NCBI GenBank assembly: GCA_019059635.1
Contig: JAGVRJ010000002.1
Span: 1,736,001 to 1,800,000, forward strand
DNA length: 64,000 bases
Source of the DNA: Proales similis
Lineage: Eukaryota; Rotifera; Eurotatoria; Ploima; Proalidae
Direction: 5' to 3'
The position numbers and the translations under genes were made by a program. The stretch's first letter is position 1; each line of letters begins with the position of its first letter. The notes below the pieces were generated by a model that made no database searches, was not told the origin of the DNA, and saw only the letters and a program-made list of their open reading frames with translations. Shown piece after piece: positions 10,962-22,782 of this stretch.

Positions 10962-11232
10962 ACTTTTGGATTCAACTAACGTCCTATTTTCACCTACACG
11001 TGGATTTGCATCTGATTAAAGCGTTTACAACCAAACGCATTTTTAATTCTAAGCGAGTTAAATTAAATAAAAAACTAGACCTATTGAGGCAAGATTCAAC
11101 TTTAATTCAAGGTACATTCAATTTGTGCCGTCTTGGTACAGTTTAAGAAAGGATTGAAAAAATCAAAAATGGAGCATCTTGTTTCCTACAATTGACTTGA
11201 TTTTTTATTTGCTGACGAATTTTAATCTAAAA
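10962..11232. other. Convergent 3' region
   Basis: Spacer between the convergent EF-hand gene and inositol-phosphate synthase. It contains AATAAAAA at about 11066 on the plus strand. No gene seen. Confidence 0.4.
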
Positions 11233-12790
11233 TCATCTAGTTAACTTTTCCAAAATAAGCTCGTTGCAAATCGGTAGTCCGAGACAAATGCGAAAGAAAT
11301 TTTCAATCGCATTTCTCTGCTTTGGCAATGAGTTTATTGGCTTGCCAACTGACAATGGGGCTTTAAGCATATAGCTGAGAATACTCAGGATAGGATGAAA
11401 ATGCTGGTATTCAGTATCCGTACCCACACGAATTTGAACCCTAGTCATTAACTCGGTTAACAAGACTAGGTCAATAATAAGCGGCGAGGCGAGCAAAGAG
11501 TCCTCGCAAGTATTGTGGATTGAAATCGTTTTTCGTCCACCCATAAATATTTCGTTCTCGTACTCATCGAGCGCTCGCTTGCTGTCGCCCACTGCCGGAA
11601 CGTATTTTATTATGACCACGTGATCAGGCTTCTCGCCGGGTTTGTAGAGAATTGAATTCGATTCAACCATATCGTCGACCACGTTTGTTTTCGAGATTTC
11701 TTTGCTTCTGAATTGCTGGTGTGCATTAAGATTAAGTCCGTCGTTATTGCCTAAATGATTGTAGCTTGTAATGGCAATTGGCTTGATTCCTTAATATTTA
11801 AAGATTATCATCAAGAGCTTTTCTATTTCATCAATTTAGTTTACCTGCACCGACCAGGAAATCGACCATAACGCTCTTGAGTTTGGTTTGGCCACTTTTA
11901 AAGTCATCGCCTCCGATGTAGACGTTGTGCTTGAGAGCTAAATCGATGACACCGGGAACAAATGTGTTTTGCGGGCTTCCATTGATAAAAGGACAGCCCT
12001 CTAAGATCGAGGCTACAGCAAACATGGTCGAAGGAGATACTTCGCTGTGATTTTTCTCAATGGCCGATAACAAGTTATCAGCCGTGTCATTGACGCCGTC
12101 TAAAAGCTGAGAAAAACGTTCTGTGTTTGCGGTCCACAACAATATGACCTTTTCGAGCAGATTTTGCTTCTTGAATTCGCGAATATTTTGTCTCAACACC
12201 TCTAGATGCTCGCTTTTTGAGCTAAGACTAATTAAATTATCTGCGCGCGAGGCTTGATTCGCAGCAATAAAGTCGGGATAGTAAATGCTGGGAAGTGGCT
12301 TCAAGCTGCTCATTTCTTCCCTTATCTGTCGTTGAAGGTCTGGCTCAAGCACCTGGGCACGCTCCATCGCCTTGGCTAAATCTAATGAGCTTATGTCCCA
12401 TCCTCCAAGAACAATATCATCAGGATGCACCATTGGTAGCATTTGATGTAAAGGGACATGAACATCATTTCCATTCTGGTCGATTCCCACGTTGGTAGTT
12501 GATGCCATCAAGAGAGATCCAAAGTAGTTTGCTCCTTGAATGCCACGTCTTGTTTGCCAGCTTAGCTTGCGTCTGTTGGCTATAATGCTAGCAGTTAAGG
12601 TGGAACCGTTATTACCGCCCCAGCCAACTAACATGACGCCAAGCGTAGGAACTTTAAGGTTAGTCTTTAGAGCATACTCTGTTTGCATTACTCTAACAGA
12701 CATAGTCTCTCTATCAACCAGATTTCTCTCATAGACGTAAGTGGCAAAAAGGTGTCCTTCGGACTCACGTGCTCGCTCGCTTTTCAACAT
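11233..12790 (-). CDS. ISYNA1: Inositol-3-phosphate synthase (myo-inositol-1-phosphate synthase)
   Basis: Two exons, 11845-12790 and 11233-11789, with a 55-nt intron in phase 1, give 500 aa. The enzyme makes 1D-myo-inositol 3-phosphate from glucose 6-phosphate with NAD in the cytosol. This is the entry step for inositol lipids. The NAD-binding loop is [19 protein letters not shown]. Further family motifs are [26 protein letters not shown], the core [24 protein letters not shown] and, across the intron, [44 protein letters not shown] and [23 protein letters not shown] complete the C-terminal region. The start at 12790 follows an in-frame stop and removes about 25 residues found at the N-terminus of animal homologues, so a short upstream exon is possible. 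Confidence 0.96.
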
Positions 12791-13356
12791 TTTTCAGACG
12801 GCAGGAAGTATCTTGAATAAGATCAGATAAGATTAAATAACAAGTAGAAAAAGCGTGACATATTAATTTATCAAGTACCAAACTGGGGCTATAAATCGAA
12901 CCATTACTTAACAAATCGAACGATCGTGCAAAATTAAACTCGACTTCGAACCGCCCAATGAACTTTTTTCGAAATCTTTCAACATTAAACACGCAGGTTT
13001 TTTTAATTTAAAATATTACAATTAAATGCAGATGTGCAACCATCTGTTTCAAATGTATGAAAAAGCGAATCTCCTCCACTCGAAGAGACTAAATTAAAAA
13101 AGACGCATGAAAAATCTAGTTGTAGTAGATTCACGCCAACATAAACACGCTATAATTTTTCTAGCGCCACAACACCGTAGTAATGAATGTTTAGCTGCTA
13201 TGAAAACAATCTATCAATTTATTGATTTTTCCTCTCACTTTAGTAAAATTATGTGCTCATGACTAAAGAAAGATATATTTTAAATTATAGAGAAGAAAAA
13301 GTTTAGAATATCTAATTTAAAATTTCAAGAAATTTTTCATTTATTAATTCATTCTT
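12791..13356. other. Intergenic spacer
   Basis: About 570 bases between two minus-strand genes, containing the promoter of inositol-phosphate synthase and the 3' flank of the LRR gene. AT-rich. The ORF at 12765-12992 overlaps the synthase start out of frame and looks spurious. Confidence 0.4.
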
Positions 13357-15444
13357 TTAAATGGAGAGTATATGACTAAAACGCTCATAGAAATCCAATA
13401 CTTGATGGTCATGAAAAAGATTACAAAGTACTCCTCGCTTAACCATTTTCAAAATTAGAAAGCATTCAAAGTCTATTTTTGGCGAATTGATGAAAACTAC
13501 ATTAAAAAAAGTAATGATCTTAGACGCCTTCCCTACACGGTCTGTCAACGGCGGTAGATCTTCAAGAAGATTCAGATTCAGATTCAGATTCAGAAGAAGA
13601 TTCAGAAGAAGATCAGAATCCATAACTAGATGAAGTCTGCTCAATTCAGGCATATTCACCAGGTTCATCGGATACTTGATTTTATTGCCCTGAAGATAGA
13701 GCGTTTTGATATTGCTAAGAGAGTTTAACTCTCTAAAATCAGTGAGATTGTTGTTGGCCAGATCGATAGCGCTCAGACGAACTTGTGTTTCCAGTCCGCC
13801 AAGTCCACTGAATTTATTGCGTCCTGCAAATAGGTTTTGGAGGGAGAAGTTCTTTAAAAATTCAAATTCTCCATTTAATCTATTCCGAGATATATTCAGA
13901 AAGCTAAGGTGCTTGAATTGCGATCCAAAGTCCAAACTACTGATCATATTTGCGCTCAAATCAAGTTTGTAGAGAAGTGGATTCAATTCAATTTGAAAAT
14001 TTCGTAAGCGATTCTCACTCAAGTCAAGGAATACAAGTGTTTTGTGTTGAGACAAACATCGGGGAGCACGTTCAATCATGTTGGCTTTTAAAATTATTAT
14101 CATAAGGGACTTGTGCAAGCATAAGGGATCGAAACTGCGAATAGTGTTGTATCCAGCCGAAAAACTCTGTAACGAGCTAAAAGATCGTAATTCCTCCAAA
14201 TCAGATATATAATTTTTCCCGATATTAAGAACTGTTAAATTTTTCATCTGACTGATAATTCTTTTATTGGCTACAGTTTTTGAGCTGTTGAAATCAGAAA
14301 TGTTTGGAACTATATTGTTCACCGGCATCGCTTCTAAATGTAATAAAGAATCTAATACTCCTAAATCGTGAATATAATTATTTTCGAGATGAAATAAGAA
14401 TAACTGACTAACAAAGGTCAATGGGGGTATCGTTTTCAATCTATTAGTCGAAAAGTTGATTTCAAACAGGTTCTGTAAATTCATTGATTCATCAATTAGC
14501 TCTATCTGGTTAAATGAAACATCCAAATGTCTTAGTGATTTCATCATATTCAAATTTGGTAATTGACTTATCTGATTGTTTTTCAAATCTAAACTTTGTA
14601 TTCGGGTTAGAAATGTCAAAGGAGTGAAATCTCTAATCAAATTATTACTGAGATTTAAATCCTCAATTGATGAATTTTGTTCAATATCTGAAAAATTCAA
14701 TCCTTCTCTCAAGTCGATAAAGTTTGAATTTAACCTAACAGTCAGAATGTTTTTCATTCTAAATAAGCAAGATATACTTGTGATCTGATTAAAATTTAGG
14801 CTAAGCTTTTTCACTTGAACTTTTTCACAAATATCTTGCAAGCTAGTAAATTGATTAAAAGACAAATCAAGTTGCTCCAATGGCACCAATAAGTTGTGAA
14901 GGTTATCGATCGAATTCAAGTTGTTCTTGGTTGCTTTTAGAACCTTTAAATTTCTAATTCCTGGTTGAATAATTATTCTTGTTATATGATTGAAGCTAAC
15001 ATCCAAGTAATGAAGTTCTTCCCAGTTAGAGTAAATAAAAACTTTCTTTAATCTGTTTTTATATAGAATAAGCTCTCTTAAGTTAGATAAATGGCTTAGG
15101 TAATTGATGCGTCGGATGCGATTGCTATTTGCATCAATTTTTTTCAGATTCTTTACATCTTGTAGCCAATTCAAGCTCTTTTCGTTGCAGTTTTTCAAAT
15201 TTACTTCGATAAAATGCTCAGTTTTACTCATTTTTTTCCAAATTGAATCCTTTGAACAAGCTGAAATATCGGCGTGATGTTTTTTAACAAAAAGCTTTTT
15301 CTCACTTTGTAATTCTTCCGATTTGGGTACAAAAATTTTGTAAGAGCTTTTCAAATCATCTTGGCCAACGATAGCTTCGCAACTTTTTGATAGGTATATA
15401 ACCGTAAAGTTAAATAAAGTTGCCAAATAATACAAGTATTTCAT
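13357..15444 (-). CDS. Secreted leucine-rich-repeat protein
   Basis: Single-exon ORF of 695 aa starting at ATG. The first ~23 residues (MKYLYYLATLFNFTVIYLSKSCEA) look like a signal peptide. From about residue 90 to 610 there are around twenty LRRs with the SDS22/internalin-like pattern LxxLdlsxNxI, for example LDVSFNHITRI, LDLSFNQFTSL, LNLSNNLIRDF, LDLKNNQISQL and LFLDLSENRLRNF. The last repeats (IKTLYLQGNKI) lead into a low-complexity leucine/asparagine run at about 605-625. That run is encoded by a GATTCA/GAAGAA microsatellite at 13559-13617. A ~70-residue non-LRR tail follows, without a GPI-type or transmembrane end that I can define. The protein is probably extracellular, perhaps an adhesion or recognition protein. 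Partner unknown. Confidence 0.7.
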   Translation of the reverse strand: MKYLYYLATLFNFTVIYLSKSCEAIVGQDDLKSSYKIFVPKSEELQSEKKLFVKKHHADISACSKDSIWKKMSKTEHFIEVNLKNCNEKSLNWLQDVKNLKKIDANSNRIRRINYLSHLSNLRELILYKNRLKKVFIYSNWEELHYLDVSFNHITRIIIQPGIRNLKVLKATKNNLNSIDNLHNLLVPLEQLDLSFNQFTSLQDICEKVQVKKLSLNFNQITSISCLFRMKNILTVRLNSNFIDLREGLNFSDIEQNSSIEDLNLSNNLIRDFTPLTFLTRIQSLDLKNNQISQLPNLNMMKSLRHLDVSFNQIELIDESMNLQNLFEINFSTNRLKTIPPLTFVSQLFLFHLENNYIHDLGVLDSLLHLEAMPVNNIVPNISDFNSSKTVANKRIISQMKNLTVLNIGKNYISDLEELRSFSSLQSFSAGYNTIRSFDPLCLHKSLMIIILKANMIERAPRCLSQHKTLVFLDLSENRLRNFQIELNPLLYKLDLSANMISSLDFGSQFKHLSFLNISRNRLNGEFEFLKNFSLQNLFAGRNKFSGLGGLETQVRLSAIDLANNNLTDFRELNSLSNIKTLYLQGNKIKYPMNLVNMPELSRLHLVMDSDLLLNLLLNLNLNLNLLEDLPPLTDRVGKASKIITFFNVVFINSPKIDFECFLILKMVKRGVLCNLFHDHQVLDFYERFSHILSI
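13559..13617. repeat. GATTCA/GAAGAA microsatellite inside the LRR gene
   Basis: A tandem run of imperfect 6-base units (GATTCA repeated, then GAAGAAGATTCA units). On the coding (minus) strand it encodes alternating L/N and L residues. On the plus strand it would read as D/S/E-rich. Confidence 0.85.
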
Positions 15445-16204
15445 TTTTTTATTTCAGGGTGGCAAAGTATAAATCTTAGTAAAAACGTGTGATGAATATT
15501 TCTTTTAGAGATTCAAGCATGATAAACGTGAATCAGCTATTTTCTTTTAAGGTAGCATCAAAAAGGTAGCAGATATGCGTCATGCAATCAATCCTTTAAT
15601 GATGATGTCAGACAAATCTATCAAGTTTCTTGCTAAGAGCAAATAAATTTCTTTAAAAGATCACGTTTATGGTTATTCGTATTCTCGATAATTGTGAGCT
15701 AGACCTCTATTTGGCATTAATTGGAATGTAATTTAAACTGATGATTATGAGACTAGTTTTATGATATTTCGTTAATCAAAATTATTAATTATAGGGGAGC
15801 GAATTTGATGGGTAAACACTTACTTGTGGTGAAAAAAATTAAATGTCAAGAATGGATGTAAAAACTAGTTGGGAATAAATGTGTAGGGATAAATTTCTAC
15901 TCAAAAAGACTCAAAATTTGCACCTCAACAGCTCTTGAGAAAAGAGGCAGATCCAAATTTACTCAAATTGCAATAGAGAAATTATGCGCCCTCTTAGGAA
16001 AAGGGAGAGGTTTATGACGGGGACAGATTGAGGGACTGGAAGTATGACAAATGCATATCTGGCAAAATGGGTTGCGTCTGTCCTTTTTTATCAGTCATAA
16101 GACCGATTTAAAAGGAGATGGCGTCTTTCATCTATTACTTTCGAATAAAATAGAGTCAGAGCCGTACATTCTCTGCCAAAAAAGCTGAAAAATTAACTTA
16201 TTAC
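15445..16204. other. Divergent intergenic region
   Basis: 760 bases between the LRR gene (-) and V-ATPase subunit a (+), which must hold both promoters. No ORF or RNA gene recognised. Confidence 0.4.
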
Positions 16205-19200
16205 ATGTTTGAATTAGAAAAAATGAGTTTCTGGTCGCGAACAACATCTAGCAGCGATCTTTTTCGCGGCGAAGAAATGCGCTTGTGCCAAATCTACTTC
16301 CAGTCAGAGGTGGCCTACTCATGCGTCTCTCAGCTAGGAGAAATGAATGCCGTTCAATTTATCGATGTAAACTTAAGTTCAAATTTGACTGATGTTGGAA
16401 ATCGCTATTTGATTTATGATAGTTAAATCCGGGCGTAAATGCGTTCCAGCGAAAGTTCGTCAATGATGTTCGACGCTGTGAAGAGCTTGAACGCAAAATA
16501 CGTAAGATTTTACTTGAGTGATATCTGTGTCTAACTTAAGTGATATTATCTTTATTATAATTGGCTGATTTGAAGGTTTCGTCGAGAAAGAAATCGAAAA
16601 AGAGAACGACATTAAAATAGAACCGTCAGACGAGACATGCGAGGCTCCAAAGCCAAAAGAAATCTTTGCGTTAGAAGTGCGCATCAAATCTGGCAAATCA
16701 ACTCTCTTTGTAGAGGAACAAATTAAAATATCTATTGACTAACGCTAATTTAAACATTTTAAGAGTAAATTAAATCAAATTGAGCACGATTTGAGAGAGG
16801 TCAATTCGAACAAAGACGCTCTACGCAAAAACTTTCTCGAACTTATCGAACTCAAGAGCATTTTAGTCAAAGCATCTATGTTCTTCGAAGAGGTAAATTG
16901 GCGGTTTTTTCTATTATTGCATTCGAAATCCTCGATATTTCTTTGGAGATCACAATATTAAAAGAAATTTTGTCTTTCACTGTTTTCCTTTTAATTGAAA
17001 ATTATGGTACTTTTAAACGAAAATGTTCAAAATAAGGTGGATAACTTCCACATTTATAATCGAAGTCAGAGATCCCAAAATGATTCATTTACCGAATCGG
17101 ATGAAAACAGTGCGCTCCTTCTTAATCTTGAGCATCGCTCTCAATTAGCTTTTGGGTGAGACCTTATATTCCAAACGTAGTTACTATTTTTATGTTGTTG
17201 TTTCTTACTAACACAGTTCACGCATATTCTTTTTTAATGCTTCCAGTTTTGTTATTCCTCTTTTAATTTTGTGAGCTCTATTATAGTCCCAATAATGCTT
17301 TATACATGTTTAATATAACAAGCATGATCCATCAACAAACGATCCCAACTTGTCGACCTTTATGTCGATGGAGGGCCCTGCAGCTCAGAGTAACTCACAG
17401 CCTATGAGACTAGGGTACTGTCTACGTATGGCTAGAAAAATAGTACCTTAACTGATCAAAATTCAGCGCTGCTTTTAATTGCTTCGTAGAAATTTACTTG
17501 CTTGAATATGTTTTATCGATTTGCTTTGCTTACTTTTCTTAAATTACTGCTAGTTCATCAAAAATATGGACTCTTAAACAATTTTTAAATTAATCTCTTC
17601 TTTTTTTTATGAAGATTTATTACGGGTATTATAAATCGAGACCGAGTAGCCGGTTTTGAGCTCATGCTTTGGCGATTGTGTCGCGGAAACGCCCTTTTTA
17701 AAACCGCCGAAATCGATGAGGAGTTTGAAGATCCAGTGACTGTAAGTCAGTGATATCGCCTTGTTATCAGTAAACTTTTAACGAAATCTGAACAGGGAGA
17801 ACTTGTAGCCAAGACGGTGTTTATAATATTTTTTCAGGGCGAACAACTTAAGCAAAAGTGTAAGAAAATATGTGAAGGGTAAATAAAAGAAGAAATATAT
17901 TTTTTCAAATTTTGTAACGCGGATGTATCAAGCTTCAAAGCAACACTCTATCCTTGTCCTGATAGCCAAGAAGAAAGACGTGAGATGTATCGAGGCGTTA
18001 CTAAGCGACTTGATGAACTTAAAACTGTCTTGGATCAGTCTCTTGAACTGAGACGATCAATTCTAAAGAATGCGTCGCAAAATCTTCGAACTTGGTTCTA
18101 CCAAGTCAAGAAAATGAAGGCTGTTTATCATACACTTAACATGTTCAAATTCGATCAAAAGAGCATGATTGCCGAAGCTTGGATGCCATTGAGTGAGATA
18201 GCCCGAATTAAAGGAGTTCTGGATCGCGAAACAGTAATAACTGAAGAAATTCACAATCATCATCGTTTCATTTTAAACTCTCGGTTTCTCCATAGAAAAA
18301 AATCGACCCAAACTTTGAGACAATTATTCACTATGTACCTACCAAGCAAGAACCACCAACATATCATAGAGTTAATAAGTTCACTGGAGGCTTTCAGAAT
18401 ATCGTGAATGCTTACGGAATACCGAATTATAGAGAAATTAATCCTACTCCGTTCACTGTCATAACGTTTCCATTTTTATTCGCAGTGATGTTTGGTGATG
18501 CTGGGCACGCAATTATAGTGTTGTTGGCTGCAATTTTTCTGATAAAACGTGAAAACCAATTGAAAAAAGCCATAAAAGGCAATGAGATACTTGAAATATT
18601 CTTCGGTGGTCGCTACATCATTTTGCTCATGGGCGCCTTCAGTCTTTATACGGGATTGATCTACAATGATTTCTATTCTAAATCAGCTAATTTTTTTGGT
18701 TCTTCCTGGAAAGTCGGAGTGCCGTAAGTTTCATCAAGATTCAATCTCCGAAAATAAAAATCAATCAATGAAAATCTTTAAGAATGGATTTCCCGTTCGA
18801 CAAAATCACTCAAATATTTTTGAATCCAAACCCCAACCCTAGCATTAATTCGACAGCGCCTAAAATGTTCTCAGGAGAACCATATCCTTTCGGGCTGGAT
18901 CCGGTTTGATTTTCTTCACACTTTTCACCAATTCGTGCTTATTAAACTCATTACCAGGTTTGGCAACTGGCAACAAACAAAATTACATTTACCAATACAT
19001 TGAAAATGAAATTTTCGATAATAATCGGCATCATGCAAATGATATTTGGCCTTTTTATCGGCCTATCCAACCATATATACTTTAAACGAAAACTGAATAT
19101 CATTCTTGAGTTTATTCCGCAAATTATTTTTATCACACTTATATTCGCCTATCTCTGCCTTATGATATTCATAAAATGGCTTAAATTTGCTGGAACAGAC

Positions 19201-20249
19201 GATCCAGTAACTGGAGCCTGTGCTCCAAACTTGCTAATTGGTATAACTTAATTAAAATAGCCTAAAAATTGTCACATAGCATATGTATTATTTTCTTTAC
19301 TTACTAAGAGCTCATCAACATGTTCTTTTTCAAAGACAGCGCTGTCGATGCCGACGGAAAATTTGATGAATGCAAACGCCTTTATAGCGGCCAGGTAAAG
19401 GGAAAATCTAACTTTTTACGAAATTTAACAACTAATTTACTCGACTAGGTCACGGTTCAACGGCTTTTCGTCTTAATTTCAGTTCTTTGTATTCCGATCA
19501 TGTTGCTCGGAAAGCCTATTGTGCTCTACCAGCGAAATAAGAAAAAGCAGAGCCGAGGAAGTCGTCTCCGTGAGACCGGCTTTCAAAATCCGGCACTTTC
19601 AGTGAATAGCGATGATTCGCTTGCTGGCTCACCTTCAACCAGTCACGATGTACTTAACTTGCCTATTGAAGATGATGAAGAAGAGCACGTAATAACGAAT
19701 TAAAACTAAAGTTTAAATTTTTTCTAAATTTTTGGTTAAGTTTGAGTTCAGCGAGGTATTTGTAGAGCAGACAATTCATACAATCGAATATTTCCTCGGA
19801 TGTGTTTCGCACACAGCCTCTTATTTACGTCTATGGGCTCTAAGTTTGGCTCATGCAGGTTAGTTAAATCTCTCTTTTCTCAGGTAGCGATAAGTGCAGT
19901 TTGGTAACGTGATTGTTTTAAAAGAACTGTCCGAGGTGCTCTGGACAATGCTTTTTAACATTGGTCTGAGCGGCAAGCCACCCATCGGTATTGTTATGAT
20001 GTTTATGGTATTTACCCCGTGGGCTTTTATCACAATCGGAATTTTATGCTTGATGGAAGGCCTTTCGGCTTTTTTACATGCACTACGGCTTCATTGGTAA
20101 GATACATCTGCCTGTTTATCTGTTTTTCACGCCGCATCTGCTTTTTTTTAAGGGTCGAATTTCAGAGCAAATTTTACAAGGGTGAAGGATACGAATTCAT
20201 TCCCTTTTCATTTGAAACCATTCTGAGCGAAGAAGACTTAGCCCAATAA
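16205..20249 (+). CDS. ATP6V0A: V-type proton ATPase 116-kDa subunit a
   Basis: I rebuild 16 exons: 16205-16366, 16423-16501, 16576-16709, 16764-16892, 17037-17155, 17615-17741, 17796-17878, 17933-18233, 18296-18723, 18783-18903, 18958-19240, 19309-19394, 19449-19688, 19741-19858, 19925-20096 and 20153-20249. All junctions keep frame, giving 892 aa (family ~830-890). The subunit forms the proton half-channels of the membrane Vo sector. Diagnostic stretches are [92 protein letters not shown] and [23 protein letters not shown]. The last contains the essential TM7 arginine (SYLRLW). An alternative start is 16223. Intron 5 (459 nt) is by far the longest. The least certain joins are exon 3/4 (donor at 16710) and exon 14/15, where I skipped a nearer CAG to restore the conserved LSLAHAELSE. 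Confidence 0.95.
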
Positions 20250-20480
20250 AAATATTAGAACTTATTTAGCCGCCAATAACAATCCATGAAACTTTCTTGT
20301 CTCAAAAAATAAACAAAATAGAGCGTCCTAGCTTAATTTACGTCAATTTACATTCAAATAATTGGCAATTAGCTAATTTCATGTTGAAATTACTTAATTT
20401 TACGATTACTGAGTTTAAAGATTTCTAAATTTGTTTTTACACTTGTATTTATGAATGATAATTAGAAAGCAAAAAAATAA

Positions 20481-21851
20481 CTATTCTTGGCCTCCTAGCA
20501 GAGATATTTGATCTTCTTGCGTGCCTTTGTGGCTGGACTTGTTTGAGTTTGCTTTCAACGAAGCAATTTTCTTAGCTATATAAGATCCATCGTACGCATC
20601 ACGACCAGTCGATAAATTTTCAGTTTCCTCTTGGCTATCTTGGGTTGAGATGATTCCTTTTGTGAATGATTTTGCTGTTTGATTTGCTTTGATAAATACA
20701 TGTATCGAGATACCGACAAGGCAAATGAGCAAACCAAATGTGTTCATTTGGTTCAGTTGGTTATTGTTTAAAATCACAGCTAGATAAATTATACAAAGTT
20801 CCTAGTAAAAAGAATAGTAAATTCAATCATTCGTAACTTCCTTTAGCTCAAAATTATGCTAAAAATGTGAACCTTACTTTAAATATTCCTGATATGGACA
20901 AAGTCAGGCTGGATGTGAAAGTGACCACCAGGAATTCACTTGCCTCGAGGAAAAATGCTATTGTAGCACCAACTAGGATTTTAGCAACATGAGAAAAGGA
21001 TTCAAGCACATTATCACTTCGAAAAAATTTTCTCGTTCCCAATATGGATGAACCCTCCACCCAAGCGGCGAGCGGTAGCAGAGACAATATCATAACTGGC
21101 TGAATATGATATATCATATCGATAGGATTTGATAAACCTATTTCATGCTTTTGCGTCACTTTTTGAGCAAGAGTCCAGCGAAGACCGGCTGATATTGAAG
21201 CCATCATTACCAATATGAATCCGAACAAATTGAACTCGGTAGAATGGTAAGTGAATAAAAAAAGGCCAATTGATATGAACGTAACAACAATAATAATCGA
21301 GTTTCTCTAAAAAGCTATAAATTTAGTGGGCGAGAAATCAATTAAGAAAAATAATAAGCTTATACCCATTTTTCTAGCTTGAAAAGAATCGAGAACCCGA
21401 GTATAAAAAGAATCACCGTCGATTTTGACATTGTATAAAGAGTTACCGTAATGTATTCGAGACTCCAGTTAGAGAGGCCAATATCTGCTGCACTGGCTAT
21501 AGCCGTGGGTATAATACGAACGAGATAAGATGACCAGTCGAGAGTCACTCTTTTCGTTTTATAAGTGAGATTTAATCCTAACCGCAATAAGCTTGAAAAG
21601 GCAAATTTGACCACCAAGTGAACTATTGTTATGCTCAAAGCGAATTTGTATGAGGAGAATATGTGTCTGTTATAAAATGTCAGTGATATTGAGAAGAAAT
21701 AGTAGATAATGATGGAAGCAGCTGAAAGCGCAATTGAGCGAATTTTTTCGGTTCGCTTAGAACTTTGGCTGCGAAGCAAAGAGATGCTTGCCTGCTGCAT
21801 GAGCTGCTTTTCTTTCGGCTCGCGGCATAGTTCTATTTCCGTATCACCCAT
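20481..21851 (-). CDS. SLC35C2: SLC35C2-like nucleotide-sugar/triose-phosphate-type transporter
   Basis: Three exons, 21366-21851, 20878-21306 and 20481-20801, with phase 0 introns, give 411 aa. The protein is a multi-pass drug/metabolite-transporter-superfamily protein of the Golgi. SLC35C2 modulates GDP-fucose supply and Notch fucosylation. Sequence support: YYFFSISLTFYNRHIF, the highly conserved IGLSNWSLEYITVTLYTMSKSTVILFILGFSILFKLE split by intron 1, GLRWTLAQKVTQKHEIGLSNPIDMIYHIQP, and TSSLTLSISGIFKEL across intron 2. The C-terminal tail is polar and Ser/Lys-rich, as in the family. The gene is convergent with V-ATPase subunit a, with 231 bases between stops. An acceptor-like TTTTTCAG lies about 30 bases upstream of the ATG (minus strand, ~21882). 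Confidence 0.92.
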
Positions 21852-22782
21852 CGGTAGAGAGTGTTGTCACAAGCCGTCTGCCTGAAAAATTTTAGTATCT
21901 GAAAATTCTTTTTTTGACTTGCAAATTATCGCAAGCATAAATTCGTCGACGTGCACACGGTTAACCCTGCAAATGGTCCTTAAGAGAGTCTTAATTATGC
22001 AGAATTTTTCAAAGGGACTTGAATTCCAAGTTTCTTTACGCAGAGAATGGAAAGATATCTTTATTTATTTTTCAGTTCCAAACAAAGTTTTGAAACTTAG
22101 AATGCCAGGGACACTTAGGTAAGTTTTTGACAAAGTTTTGACTCATAAAGATAAAATCTATTTCCTTTTGATTTATGCATGACGCTAAAACTGAAAATTC
22201 GGGAGGCTTTAACCTAGTTGGTTTCATACACTAGTTCTAATATTTTTATGCTAGCAAGAACTTTTCGCAGAAAAATTAGTCACCAAAGTAGCCAAGTCAT
22301 ACTCAACTCAGCACTTTTTATAGGATTGGGAGCAACTTGGATTTTATTCCAGCCCTAATAAATAGAATAAGATAAAATGCTGAATCGATTTTATTATTTC
22401 CATAAACTTAGTTGCATCGCTCTTCATTCATATATGCTAGCGATCAGCTCAGTCCATGCGAATGCTCAGCGCTACTTTGGACTGCTCATAATAATTAAAA
22501 GCATCCTGAGTTAGCGAGATTCGCTCTTATCTTTTGAACATATCCTTCAATATTAATAACGGTATTTGGAAAAATTGATTATGGCTTGCGAGACACCGAG
22601 ACGCCGAATCATCACTAATTTATGAATATTGCCTTTTATTTTGAATGCCAATATCTGTATTTCAGCCTCACTTACTCATCTAAAACCAGCGGAAAAGAGG
22701 GCAACGCTAAGAAACAGGATCTCTAGAGAAACAAAAAGATAGAAAACCATAACGAATAGTTGTTCTAGTAAGAGATATAGGG
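21852..22782. other. Divergent intergenic region
   Basis: 931 bases between the SLC35C2-like gene (-) and the GPCR-like gene (+). The ORF at 21919-22122 has no recognisable features. No RNA gene seen. Confidence 0.4.

Noticed and set aside
18404-18727. Frame change between V-ATPase ORFs near 18233-18420, which could suggest a frameshifted pseudogene
   Set aside because: A 62-nt GT-AG intron (18234-18295) restores the conserved sequence in frame, so the gene is intact.
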